From Anaerolinea sp. (GTDB lineage Bacteria > Chloroflexota > Anaerolineae > Anaerolineales > Anaerolineaceae), in contig PNNU01000005.1 of the NCBI GenBank assembly GCA_013824385.1, forward strand, positions 1 to 25,440: a stretch of 25,440 nt of DNA, in the 5' to 3' direction. The position numbers were made by a program, and so were the translations under genes. Shown piece by piece: positions 1 to 6,753 of the stretch. A model generated the notes under the pieces. That model saw only the letters and a list, made by a program, of their open reading frames with translations. It did not search any database and had not been told where the DNA came from. Position 1 is the stretch's first letter, and every line of letters begins with the position of its first letter.

Positions 1-692
1 TGAATACTGAAATTCAGAGTCGTTTTGAAGATGCTGCAAAATACGATGGCATGATGGTAAAAGTGTTTCCTGGATACGAGCAATTGCCATTGGTAATCTT
101 GTCATACTTGCGAACACGTCTAGGGCAAACATCTCACTTGTTGGATGCCGGGTGTGGCACTGGTACAACTCTGGCTGCGTTCGCTGCCCATCAACCGGAG
201 TGGTCATTTGTTGGCGTCGATCCAGCCGCAATAATGCTGGAATTTGCACACCACAAAATCAGTGCAATAGGCGCCGAAAATCGTGTGAAGCTGTTTCATG
301 GGACGGTAGACACATTACCGGATGAGCCCAAGTTTGACGCTGCCACCTGCATTCTTGTTGAACATCTCCAACCCGATAACGGGGCAAAACTTCACTTACT
401 TGAGGGCATTCAGCGTAGAATTGTTTCAGGAGGTTGGTTCGTACTGTTTGGACTACATGGAAATTTAAGTACTGAGAAGGCACAAAGTTCACTTGCGGCA
501 TGGCTTGAATTTGGGGCACTTCAGGGATTGCCAGAAGCCGCACGCGACAACGTACGTCATCGAGCAACTGTCGAAGATTCACTCATCCCAGAAGAACGAA
601 TTCAAGTGTTGCTCCAGGAAGCAGGGTTTATAAATATCGAAAAAACCCTTCAGCTTCATCTTCTCGGGTTGTGGATTGCACAAAAACCATGA
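1..692 (+). CDS. Class I SAM-dependent methyltransferase, 5' end at window edge
   Basis: A Rossmann-type methyltransferase that would transfer a methyl group from S-adenosylmethionine to an unidentified small substrate in the cytoplasm. The SAM-binding motif I, DAGCGTG, is encoded at about 144-164, followed by an acidic strand end (VGVDP) typical of motif II. The frame is open to the left edge and reads NTEIQSRFEDAAKYDG before the first internal ATG at 51. That stretch matches the usual 'RFxxxAxxYD' beginning of this family, so ATG 51 is not the true start. Bases 1-2 are 'tg', so the start codon may begin one base outside the window. The C-terminal half carries no recognisable substrate domain. 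A spaced SD-like GGAGG at 698-702 follows the stop but precedes only a 13-codon frame. The fold assignment is firm; the substrate is unknown. Confidence 0.85.
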   Translation, partial: NTEIQSRFEDAAKYDGMMVKVFPGYEQLPLVILSYLRTRLGQTSHLLDAGCGTGTTLAAFAAHQPEWSFVGVDPAAIMLEFAHHKISAIGAENRVKLFHGTVDTLPDEPKFDAATCILVEHLQPDNGAKLHLLEGIQRRIVSGGWFVLFGLHGNLSTEKAQSSLAAWLEFGALQGLPEAARDNVRHRATVEDSLIPEERIQVLLQEAGFINIEKTLQLHLLGLWIAQKP

Positions 693-829
693 AGATCGGA
701 GGTGTGCATATGGGTCATCCGACACGGCTTCAACTTGAGAAAAATACCTGAACCTGTGAATAGATTATGGGTTATTTAGTAAGGCGAACCAATATAATAT
801 CGAGTTTAGCTTAATTTGGAGTAATGATC

Positions 830-1180
830 ATGGCAAGACAACAGTTTAGCGCAATGAAATTCGCGGGAGTCTATCCGCTGTATGTGCAAAAGGCCGAGCG
901 AAAAGAGCGTACAAAAGCAGAGGTGGACCAGGTCATCTGCTGGTTGACCGGGTATGACCAGGCCGCGTTGGAAAAGCAAATTGAGCTGGGGAATGATTTC
1001 GAAACCTTTTTTGCCCAGGCGCCGGCATTCAACCCAAACAGTTCACTGATTACGGGGGTGGTGTGCGGAATCCGTGTGGAAGACATCGAAGATCCGTTGA
1101 TACGAAAAGTACGTTATTTGGATAAACTGATCGATGAACTGGCAAAAGGCAAAGCCTTGGAAAAGATTTTACGACAATGA
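830..1180 (+). CDS. DUF2200 family protein
   Basis: A 116-residue protein matching the whole length of DUF2200 (COG4898): the '[23 protein letters not shown]' region, 'WLTGYD', '[10 protein letters not shown]' and the end '[20 protein letters not shown]' are family hallmarks. Its function is unknown; it is small, helical and cytoplasmic, with no membrane segment. I chose ATG 830 over ATG 824 because GGAG at 818-821 lies 8 nt from 830 but only 2 nt from 824, and family members begin 'MA+'. A TATAAT box at 793-798 is a likely -10. The stop codon overlaps the next start as ATGA (1177-1180), so the two genes are translationally coupled. The family call is strong. Confidence 0.9.
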   Translation: MARQQFSAMKFAGVYPLYVQKAERKERTKAEVDQVICWLTGYDQAALEKQIELGNDFETFFAQAPAFNPNSSLITGVVCGIRVEDIEDPLIRKVRYLDKLIDELAKGKALEKILRQ

Positions 1181-1698
1181 TCCTTCCAAAAGTACGCGAC
1201 CAGCGTTTGATTACCTTCCGTCGGGGCGGAACGCTCTCGGATTCAGATCATCAATTATTGGTGTTGTGGGCGGCGGATTGTGCGGAGCATGTTTTACCTC
1301 TCTTTGAATCCATAATGCCTACAGACCCGCGTCCACGCCATGCCATCGCCCAGGCTCGGGCATGGGTGCGTGGCGAAACAACGATGATGGTCTCCCGCGC
1401 TGCGGGAGGTCATGCGATGGCGGCGGCCAGAGATTTACGCGGTGCAGCCCGTTTTGCTGCATTTGCTGCCGGGCAGGCAGGTGCAGTTCCGCATGTTGCT
1501 GCGCACGAACTTGGAGCAGCAGCCTATGCCATCAAGGCTGTTCAAGCGGCTGCACCAAAAAGTGAAAGCGAGAGTAGAGGGCAAATGGAGTGCCGCTGGC
1601 AGCGTGAACATTTACCAAATGCGATCCGGGAGCTCGTCTTGGATGATCAGCGGCTGCGAAATGCTATCTGCTGGTCAGTTTTCGACAGCAGAGATTAG
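1177..1698 (+). CDS. Imm5-like putative immunity protein
   Basis: A 173-residue alpha-helical, alanine-rich protein resembling the Imm-5-like family of putative immunity proteins. Visible family features are '[28 protein letters not shown]' near residues 16-43, '[18 protein letters not shown]' near 50-67, the '[16 protein letters not shown]' helix, and the final '[28 protein letters not shown]'. Family membership suggests neutralisation of a polymorphic toxin, but no toxin gene is next to it, so the role is inference. It starts inside the stop of the DUF2200 gene (ATGA overlap), implying co-translation and perhaps joint action. A second open frame across 1412-1726 is only a shadow: this frame keeps the family sequence to its end. 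Confidence 0.78.
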   Translation: MILPKVRDQRLITFRRGGTLSDSDHQLLVLWAADCAEHVLPLFESIMPTDPRPRHAIAQARAWVRGETTMMVSRAAGGHAMAAARDLRGAARFAAFAAGQAGAVPHVAAHELGAAAYAIKAVQAAAPKSESESRGQMECRWQREHLPNAIRELVLDDQRLRNAICWSVFDSRD

Positions 1699-1782
1699 AA
1701 AGCGCATTATGATGAAATCCAAGTGAGGACGACAACCCCTATGATTTTTGTGGAATTATTTTTATCTTAATGGAGGCAGTTA

Positions 1783-2241
1783 ATGACCGAAGTTAACAAT
1801 AGTGAGCAAAAAGATAAGTTCATGCCGCTTCAGGTGGGTTCCATGACACTGGAGCAAATTGCGTTGTTATTGACCCATCTGCCAGTAGATGTGACATTTG
1901 TGGATGAGGGCAATGACGTACGCTTTTATTCGGGTGGACCAAATCGTATTTTTGAGCGCACGCCTGATATCATCGGGCGCAACGTGTTGAACTGCCACCA
2001 TCCAGATAGTGTGCAGATTGTGTTTAAAATACTGGAGGATTTCCGTGCGGGAACGAGGGACGCAGCCGAATTTTGGATCCAGACCAAACAGGGCGACCCA
2101 AGCAACCGCGTCATTCACATCCGTTATTTTGCGGTGCGCGACGCGCAGGGCAAATTCAATGGCACGCTGGAAGTGACACAGGATGTCACGGAAATTCAAA
2201 AACTACAAGGCGAGCGCCGGCTGTTGGATGAAGAGAAATAA
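1783..2241 (+). CDS. Stand-alone PAS domain protein (DUF438 C-terminal type)
   Basis: A 152-residue single PAS domain. Residues about 25-145 match the PAS module found at the C-terminus of DUF438 proteins: 'LTHLPVDVTFVDEGNDVRFYSG', 'RIFERTPDIIGRNVLNCHHPDSV', 'ILEDFRAGTRDAAEFWI', 'HIRYFAVRDAQGKFNGTLEVTQDVTEIQ', then 'GERRLLD'. It is predicted to be a soluble ligand- or redox-sensing module. The DUF438 and hemerythrin parts that usually precede it are absent, and no kinase or cyclase output domain follows, so it probably acts through a partner. GGAGG at 1772-1776 is well placed for ATG 1783. A terminator of the dispersed family follows 33 nt after the stop. Confidence 0.85.
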   Translation: MTEVNNSEQKDKFMPLQVGSMTLEQIALLLTHLPVDVTFVDEGNDVRFYSGGPNRIFERTPDIIGRNVLNCHHPDSVQIVFKILEDFRAGTRDAAEFWIQTKQGDPSNRVIHIRYFAVRDAQGKFNGTLEVTQDVTEIQKLQGERRLLDEEK

Positions 2242-2274
2242 GAAATGCGTTTATCAGTTGTAACTGTAATCATG

Positions 2275-2305
2275 AAGTGTCTGTCTAAAGGATGGGCACT
2301 TTTTC
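2275..2305 (+). terminator. Rho-independent terminator, dispersed hairpin family copy A
   Basis: Left arm AAGTGTCTGTC (2275-2285), loop TAAAG, right arm GATGGGCACTT (2291-2301), then a T-run. The stem is 11 bp with G-T wobbles. It follows the PAS gene and belongs to the repeated family described in the findings. Confidence 0.8.
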
Positions 2306-2321
2306 ATTCGAAAGACATAAT
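2293..2321 (+). promoter_or_regulatory. Possible promoter fused to terminator copy A
   Basis: TGGGCA at 2293-2298, inside the terminator stem, matches 4 of 6 bases of TTGACA. CATAAT at 2316-2321 matches 5 of 6 of TATAAT. The spacer is 17 nt. The next gene starts only at 2586, so a transcript would carry a leader of about 260 nt. Confidence 0.4.
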
Positions 2322-2585
2322 TTTATATATGAAACCTTGGTTGGGTGGTTTCAATAAGCCTCTCGAAAATGAATGCGATTTTATCCATTGAACAACCAGG
2401 CACTATTGTAGTAAAAAGTATAATTAAAATCGTTGATCTAAAAAAGGAAAATTCAAGTGATATTGCGTAAAATTTGTCAAATACTGGATATGTAAACAGA
2501 AAATTTACAGTGTATCAGAATTCCGATAATTATTAGCGGGGCAGGCGCTGCGACAATAACTGATAATGAGTAGATAGGAAACCAG

Positions 2586-3335
2586 ATGCTAAAAAAACTT
2601 ATTAGCAATAACAAGTCTCAATTGGGTGATAGTCATGTTAAACCAGGATTTGACGCTTTTGACCAACGGAATTACCAACTGGCAATCGAGAAACTAAATC
2701 AAGCTGTAAAAGCTGGTGTGAAAGAATACGATTTGGCAGAAATTTACATGTTCATAGGAATGTCACATTCCAGACTACATCAATATCAACAAGCGATTTT
2801 GGCCTATAAAAAGGCACTAAAAATTGATACGAACTCTTATAGGGCCTGGAATAATCTTGGTATTGTTTATGCCGATCTTAATAATTCTCAAGAAGCAGAA
2901 AAATGCTATCTGAATGCGCTTGCAATTGAACCCACCTATGCCTTTGCCATGGCGAGCTTGGGTTCGCTCTATATTCACAGAAATCAACCCCTGAAAGCGA
3001 TAGAGTTATCGGAGAAGGCAATACTGTTAGTTCCAGGAATGGCGATTGCCCATTCCAATCTGGCTTTAGCGTATGGAATGGTCAATAGATTTGTTGAAGC
3101 AGAGAAATCATTAAAACAGGCAGTCTCACTGGGTTACGAAAATTGGCAAGAAGTCGAGAAGAGAATCCGCAATTTAAAGTCTGTTGCAGACGATTATATC
3201 GCTTTGGCCGAGCGGCTTCCAAAAACCTGTCCAAAATGTGGCAGCCCAACCAGCGCAACAACGGTGATATGGACCAGCCGAACCACAGCCGATTGTTCTT
3301 ATTGTGGCATAAATTTATCTGGTGAATCGACCTAA
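2586..3335 (+). CDS. TPR protein with C-terminal zinc ribbon
   Basis: A 249-residue protein with about five tetratricopeptide repeats spanning residues 20-195. The repeats are recognisable by W/Y...LG...A...P spacing, for example 'AWNNLGIVYADLNNSQEAEK' and 'AMASLGSLYIHRNQPLKAIE'. The last 35 residues hold CPKC (215-218) and CSYC (237-240), a four-cysteine zinc ribbon. TPR arrays are protein-protein scaffolds and the ribbon probably stabilises the tail or binds nucleic acid or protein; the partner is unknown. There is no signal peptide or membrane segment. AGGA at 2576-2579 lies 6 nt before ATG 2586. Similar TPR plus zinc-ribbon proteins occur widely in Chloroflexota and are uncharacterised. 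Confidence 0.85.
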   Translation: MLKKLISNNKSQLGDSHVKPGFDAFDQRNYQLAIEKLNQAVKAGVKEYDLAEIYMFIGMSHSRLHQYQQAILAYKKALKIDTNSYRAWNNLGIVYADLNNSQEAEKCYLNALAIEPTYAFAMASLGSLYIHRNQPLKAIELSEKAILLVPGMAIAHSNLALAYGMVNRFVEAEKSLKQAVSLGYENWQEVEKRIRNLKSVADDYIALAERLPKTCPKCGSPTSATTVIWTSRTTADCSYCGINLSGEST

Positions 3336-3563
3336 AAAGTTCGGCGTTTTGTGATTCACAGAAGGGCTCAAATTTATAACGATCACGCAAAACTTGCCTA
3401 ACGCTGCGAGTGTTCTGACCATTGCTGCGCAATGAACGAGAATCCGCCTTTCTGAAAGAGCATGGTAGAGATTTATATTACGCCTGAAACGATGCAGCAA
3501 GTGGATGTCATGCTTCAGATATTTACATCCGGTTTATGGACAGAATCGTATGTACAGGTATGT

Positions 3564-3629
3564 TCTGCACCCCCTTTGGTCGTACTGTGCACTCCCTTCG
3601 GTCGTACTCTGCACTCCCTTCGGTCGTAC
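3564..3629 (+). repeat. 22-bp tandem repeat, three copies
   Basis: Three contiguous 22-nt units (3564-3585, 3586-3607, 3608-3629) share the pattern TSTGCACYCCCTTYGGTCGTAC. Units 2 and 3 differ at one base; unit 1 has two further changes. There are no spacers, so it is not a CRISPR array. Confidence 0.9.
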
Positions 3630-3692
3630 GTTTAGACTGGCTCTTCTCGCCTGGATCTAAAAAATATGATTTGTAGCAAATTCAAAAAAGGG

Positions 3693-3720
3693 AGGCGCTT
3701 GTTAATTCTTGTGGCATAAT
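3693..3720 (+). promoter_or_regulatory. Degenerate relic of the terminator/promoter element
   Basis: AGGCGCTT at 3693-3700 resembles the right arm of the divergent hairpin at 20496-20503. It is followed after the same 16-nt gap by CATAAT at 3715-3720, and 'TTGTGGCATAATT' closely matches the stretch at 9834-9846. No paired left arm remains. Confidence 0.4.
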
Positions 3721-3852
3721 TCAAAAGTGTTCATAGGATTCTGCAGACCAAATGGTAAACGATTTTCTGGTCTCACGTTTTTCCCGCTCCCATATATTGT
3801 CCATACCCTTCCAAGTGCAGATATCTTAAGGGGTGCTACGCGAACGAAAATC

Positions 3853-3870
3853 GTTAGGTATTGACCTAAC
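3853..3870. repeat. GTTAGGT/ACCTAAC inverted repeat, integron-like core
   Basis: A perfect 7-bp dyad (3853-3859 and 3864-3870) with an ATTG loop lies 24 nt before the dipeptidase start. GTTAGGY and RCCTAAC are the R''/R' and L-type core boxes of integron attC/attI sites. Alone it could be chance or an operator. Confidence 0.4.
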
Positions 3871-3893
3871 ACCATTAACCTAAGGAAAATTCA

Positions 3894-4583
3894 TTGCTGA
3901 CGTCCATGAAACTGACAATTATCTCCGACCCTGCTGTAAAGATTATCCCAATCAAGGAATGTGGTGAACAGCTTGTCAATTTAGCAACCTGGAGAGAAGG
4001 CTTCCAAATTGATTTCTCAAGAAAACAAATAGCCAGTCGGAGTGACCATTTTTCAAAAATTCGACTACGTATAGCCGAAAAACTCTTTCAGGCAAGACAA
4101 CTTCTGCCAGAACAATATGACTTTCTTATTAAGGAGTGTTACAGACCTCCCGAAAGACAAGAAAAATCCTTTACAATCGTGTTGGAATACATCAAGAAAA
4201 AATACGACACTTTGTCTGAAGAACAACAATACAATGAAGCTTGTAAGATATGTGCACCTCTGGACGTGGCTCCCCACCCAACAGGAGCCGCCGTAGATTT
4301 AACACTAATTGAAAAACATACTGGTGAAGAAATTGATATGGGCACAGCTTACAACGCTACTCCCCTCGAAACCAATAATGCCACATTTCTCAATGCAGCT
4401 AATATTTCAAAAGAAGCCCAACGAATGAGGTCGATCTTGAAAGAAACCCTTTACGCGGTCGGGTTAGTGAATTACGAACCGGAGTGGTGGCACTGGTCAT
4501 ATGGCGACAAATACTGGGCTTTCCAAACAAACCAGGAATATGCGCTATTTGGCATTGTCAGAGAAAACGATATCGAAGTTTAA
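3894..4583 (+). CDS. D-alanyl-D-alanine dipeptidase, VanX/DdpX type (peptidase M15D)
   Basis: A zinc dipeptidase predicted to hydrolyse D-Ala-D-Ala. All key VanX residues are visible, with spacing matching VanX itself: Arg84 (YRPPER), zinc ligands His128 and Asp135 (APHPTGAAVD), catalytic Glu197 and zinc ligand His200 (EPEWWHW). Length is 229 residues against about 200 for VanX. I chose TTG 3894 because AAGGAA at 3882-3887 lies 6 nt upstream; ATG 3906 is the alternative, with poor spacing. There is no signal peptide, so it acts in the cytoplasm. No VanH, VanA or VanRS gene is nearby, which argues for peptidoglycan-dipeptide recycling rather than glycopeptide resistance. Integron-like motifs flank it on both sides. 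Confidence 0.9.
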   Translation: MLTSMKLTIISDPAVKIIPIKECGEQLVNLATWREGFQIDFSRKQIASRSDHFSKIRLRIAEKLFQARQLLPEQYDFLIKECYRPPERQEKSFTIVLEYIKKKYDTLSEEQQYNEACKICAPLDVAPHPTGAAVDLTLIEKHTGEEIDMGTAYNATPLETNNATFLNAANISKEAQRMRSILKETLYAVGLVNYEPEWWHWSYGDKYWAFQTNQEYALFGIVRENDIEV

Positions 4584-4598
4584 TCTGTGCATCAAAAA

Positions 4599-4725
4599 CG
4601 CCTAACAAAGCGCGCACCAGAAGCTGGGGATTCTGTGCGAATTTTGGAGCAATTTCCATACCTAAGCTTTTGGGGTTTGGCTGATTTGCCTTCCTCATGC
4701 TTAAGCAGATTACGCTTGTTATTTC
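4599..4725 (+). other. Degraded attC-like recombination site
   Basis: GCCTAACAAAGCG (4599-4611), 15 nt after the dipeptidase stop, has the form of an attC left end. CGCTTGTTA (4713-4721) is its near-complement with one extra A in the left arm. The arms bound about 100 nt. The right core box (GTTATTT) departs from the consensus GTTRRRY, so the site is probably decayed. Confidence 0.4.
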
Positions 4726-4795
4726 CTTTTCAATATCAAGAGAGTCTCATCTATGGGTGAATATTCCAACCTGTGATGAATGCTGCGTCAATCGT

Positions 4796-4826
4796 GAGTG
4801 CCTGTCAGATGGATGGGCACTTTTTT
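4796..4826 (+). terminator. Rho-independent terminator, hairpin family copy C
   Basis: Left arm GAGTGCCTGTC (4796-4806), loop AGATG, right arm GATGGGCACTT (4812-4822) inside a six-T run. It follows the dipeptidase and attC-like region. Confidence 0.85.
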
Positions 4827-4842
4827 CATGTGATAGAATATT
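4814..4842 (+). promoter_or_regulatory. Possible promoter for the 4846 operon, may give a leaderless mRNA
   Basis: TGGGCA (4814-4819) is the -35-like stem arm. The best -10 candidates are TAGAAT (4834-4839) and AATATT (4837-4842). Transcription would begin close to the ATG at 4846, and no ribosome binding site precedes that ATG. Confidence 0.4.
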
Positions 4843-4845
4843 AAA

Positions 4846-5058
4846 ATGAACAGAAAAATCGCGACAGTTGTTCAAAAAACAAGTTTGTCAGACCAGGGGC
4901 ATGATTTTGCATATTGGCAGACCCAACCCTATGAAAAACGAATAGAAGCGTTGGAAGAAATCCGTAACGAATACAAACAATGGGATCAGTCTTCACGAGG
5001 GGATGGTGTTCATGTTCAACCAGGATTTCAAAGAGTTTTTCGAATCATTAAACGATAA
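4846..5058 (+). CDS. Small partner protein of nucleotidyltransferase pair
   Basis: A 70-residue charged, helical protein. 'YWQTQPYEKRIEALEEIRNEYKQW' followed by the basic ending 'FQRVFRIIKR' matches the small proteins usually encoded just before DUF6036-type nucleotidyltransferases. By analogy with MNT/HEPN-like and AbiE modules it could be the other half of a toxin-antitoxin-like pair, but this is inference. It has no ribosome binding site and sits directly after a -10-like sequence, so it may be translated from a leaderless transcript. Its last 47 nt (5012-5058) overlap the next gene in another frame. The basic tail lies in this overlap. Confidence 0.72.
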   Translation: MNRKIATVVQKTSLSDQGHDFAYWQTQPYEKRIEALEEIRNEYKQWDQSSRGDGVHVQPGFQRVFRIIKR

Positions 5059-5449
5059 CCACGTACGATATCTCGTCGTTGGGGGTTACGCAGTTGCATT
5101 CCATGGGCATCCTCGCTACACAAAAGATGTTGATATTTGGGTGGAGCGGAGTCAAGAGAATTCCCGGGCTTTAATTTTAGCCATTAAACAATTTGGAATG
5201 GGTTCTCTTGGACTAAAAGAGGAGGATTTTTTACTTCCCGACCAGGTTATTCAAATTGGATACCCTCCTGATCGAATTGACATTCTGGTTTCCATCACCG
5301 GCGTTGAGTTTTCTGAATGTTATCCAAAACGGGTGGAACTTATTTTGAATGATGTGAAAATAGACTTCATTGATCTTGAACATCTTAAGCAAAATAAGAA
5401 AGCCTCCGCTCGTCTGCAAGACCTGGCTGATCTTGAAAAATTGGAATGA
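5012..5449 (+). CDS. DUF6036-type nucleotidyltransferase
   Basis: A 145-residue protein of the minimal nucleotidyltransferase fold. The active-site pattern is present: Gly24-Gly25 (VVGGYAVAFHGHPRYTKDVDIWV), then Asp39 and Asp41 as the metal-binding D-x-D. It should transfer a nucleotide to an unknown target, possibly a protein or RNA. ATG 5012 is preferred to ATG 5003 because AGGGG at 4998-5002 is 9 nt before 5012 but abuts 5003, and 'MxNQDFKEFxExLN' is the usual family start. It overlaps the small upstream gene by 47 nt. The family occurs in mobile and defence-associated regions; its function is not established. Confidence 0.85.
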   Translation: MFNQDFKEFFESLNDNHVRYLVVGGYAVAFHGHPRYTKDVDIWVERSQENSRALILAIKQFGMGSLGLKEEDFLLPDQVIQIGYPPDRIDILVSITGVEFSECYPKRVELILNDVKIDFIDLEHLKQNKKASARLQDLADLEKLE

Positions 5450-5519
5450 GGATGTTTCTCAATTTGTTTCTCAATCCATTTTTAGACTGGAAATGCAAGT
5501 TTTGTAAATAGTGAATCGC

Positions 5520-5548
5520 GAGTGCCTGTCCGATGGATGGGCACTTTT
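5520..5548 (+). terminator. Rho-independent terminator, hairpin family copy D
   Basis: Left arm GAGTGCCTGTC (5520-5530), loop CGATG, right arm GATGGGCACTT (5536-5546), then T residues. It lies 70 nt after the nucleotidyltransferase stop. Confidence 0.85.
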
Positions 5549-5553
5549 CTATA

Positions 5554-5581
5554 TTGACAGCACCTTTTCTTGACAGATAAT
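5554..5581 (+). promoter_or_regulatory. Sigma70-type promoter
   Basis: A perfect TTGACA (5554-5559), a 16-nt spacer and GATAAT (5576-5581, 5 of 6). It sits directly behind terminator copy D and would give a leader of about 45 nt before the gene at 5634. Confidence 0.65.
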
Positions 5582-5633
5582 ATTACTAAGTAGCGATAAC
5601 CAACTGTCAAAAAGATAACTATTGAGGTCAAAA

Positions 5634-6008
5634 ATGATTAATCAAATACTGTTGTATCTTGGTGGTGCGTTAACTACCTTGTGGGGGATTGCGCATCTCT
5701 TTCCGACCAAAAATGTGGTCAAGGGTTTTGGTGAAATTAGTAAAGACAATCAAAACATCATCACCATGGAATGGATCGTCGAAGGAGTTTCGTTGATTTT
5801 CATCGGGTTGCTTGTGGTACTGGTTACCTTCATTGATCCTTTGGCAGTTTTGTCAAAGGCGGTGTTCGCGTTCTCGTCCATTGGACTTGTCGTTCTGGCG
5901 ATTGTCTCTTTGTTTACAGGTTTTAAAGTTAATTTCATTCCGTTTAAGCTGTGTCCTTTCATCTTTACAGCATCCGCCCTCCTTGTTCTTATTGGAGGAG
6001 TGTTATAA
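5634..6008 (+). CDS. Small integral membrane protein, four helices
   Basis: A 124-residue hydrophobic protein with about four predicted transmembrane helices (roughly residues 3-22, 44-66, 72-93 and 102-122). I do not recognise a named family with certainty; 'GGALTTLWGIAHLFPTKNVV' resembles small bacterial membrane proteins without assigned function. ATG 5634 is chosen over an upstream in-frame TTG at 5622 because GAGGT (5624-5628) is a well-placed ribosome binding site for 5634. A near-consensus promoter lies at 5554-5581. Heptamer repeats begin 48 nt after the stop. Confidence 0.7.
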   Translation: MINQILLYLGGALTTLWGIAHLFPTKNVVKGFGEISKDNQNIITMEWIVEGVSLIFIGLLVVLVTFIDPLAVLSKAVFAFSSIGLVVLAIVSLFTGFKVNFIPFKLCPFIFTASALLVLIGGVL

Positions 6009-6055
6009 ACCGGATAGAAACGGCGACTAATTACGAGGATAGTGAACTTAAAAGC

Positions 6056-6078
6056 AGTAATCAGTAATGAGTGATTAG
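6056..6078 (+). repeat. AGTAATC-type tandem heptamers
   Basis: AGTAATC, AGTAATG and AGTGATT in exact 7-nt steps (6056-6076), then AGG. See the finding on heptamers; a single further unit AGTAATCAGG lies at 6481-6490. Confidence 0.8.
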
Positions 6079-6106
6079 GCTGTACACTTCAATTTATGTG
6101 AGAAAA

Positions 6107-6463
6107 ATGCAAACTTCAAAAAGAATAAATCGTATGGCCATGGTTAGTTTTATATCCGGTCTGATTGCTCTCTTCAGCCTTGGCTTATATTGGGCGTTAC
6201 AGGCACTGATTTTCCCGGGCCATACGGTTGATTTTGCTAATCGGGTGATTCTCCCTATTATGGATGCGTCAACCATGGTACGGAATCTATGTGCCACCAC
6301 GGCACTGGTTACCGGGATTATTGCGCTCGTCCAGATTAAGAAAGCAGCCCCATCCGGGAAGGGCAAGCTTTTCGCCTGGATCGGTATTGTTCTTGGTGCC
6401 GGCTGGATCCTCTTTGGATTGGCGGTTGGAGTAATCTTTACGTTGGCTGAATTTCTACACTGA
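6107..6463 (+). CDS. DUF4190-like small membrane protein
   Basis: A 118-residue protein with about three transmembrane segments. The pattern 'RINRMAMVSFISGLIALF' then 'LVTGIIALVQIKKAAPSGKGKLFAWIGIVLG' resembles DUF4190 and related proteins, in which short membrane hairpins flank a 'G..A..qi' motif. The function is unknown. The frame is open from GTG 6071, but that codon lies within the heptamer repeats. ATG 6107 begins 'MQTSKRINRM', which suits the family, though its ribosome binding site is weak. The N-terminus is therefore uncertain. Confidence 0.65.
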   Translation: MQTSKRINRMAMVSFISGLIALFSLGLYWALQALIFPGHTVDFANRVILPIMDASTMVRNLCATTALVTGIIALVQIKKAAPSGKGKLFAWIGIVLGAGWILFGLAVGVIFTLAEFLH

Positions 6464-6753
6464 GGGTTAGGGCAGAAATGAGTAATCAGGAGGGTTCAGA
6501 GAAAATCGGAATAATGGTGGGTCGTATGCCCCGGAATTAAGCGCCAACGGATTCACTTTTCTAGTTAAGGAACGTTTGAATATATCCGCGGAACGAAAGC
6601 GTTAAAAGAGATGAACGACGCCACCCTACGACACACCGTGAGTCCGCAGCAACCACACCCGCCTTATATCTATTTTTTATTTGGAAATTAGTGGTTTAAT
6701 ATATTAACTTTTTATCATCATTTTCTTCCACAAATTGAAGGATTTAGAAAGTA
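6464..6753. other. Intergenic region before the glycosyltransferase gene
   Basis: It contains a single heptamer relic (6481-6490) and an AT palindrome TTAATATATTAA (6696-6707). I see no gene or clear promoter. Confidence 0.6.

Larger units (their letters stand above)
2242..2585. other. Intergenic region between PAS and TPR genes
   Basis: It holds the terminator/promoter element at 2275-2321 and a 7-bp hairpin TGAAACC/GGTTTCA at 2330-2353. The rest is AT-rich with no open frame I can support. Confidence 0.7.
3336..3893. other. 558-nt gene-free region with several repeats
   Basis: I see no convincing gene. It contains an isolated GCCTAAC at 3396-3402, a three-copy 22-bp tandem repeat at 3564-3629, a degenerate terminator/promoter relic at 3693-3720, and the GTTAGGT/ACCTAAC dyad at 3853-3870. 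The short minus-strand frames across 3315-3500 show no coding character. Confidence 0.75.

Noticed and set aside
710..751. 13-codon frame with a good GGAGG 7 nt upstream
   Set aside because: Too short to support as a gene, with no recognisable leader-peptide feature or attenuator after it; possibly a remnant.
1412..1726. Alternate frame in the Imm5-like gene that might mark a frameshift
   Set aside because: The family sequence runs uninterrupted in the 1177-1698 frame to its normal C-terminus; the other frame shows no family resemblance.
3564..3629. Tandem 22-mers as a CRISPR array
   Set aside because: The units are contiguous with no spacers, and no cas gene is present.
3894..4583. Part of a glycopeptide-resistance (van) operon
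   Set aside because: No VanH, VanA/B ligase or VanRS is in the flanking sequence; only the dipeptidase is present.
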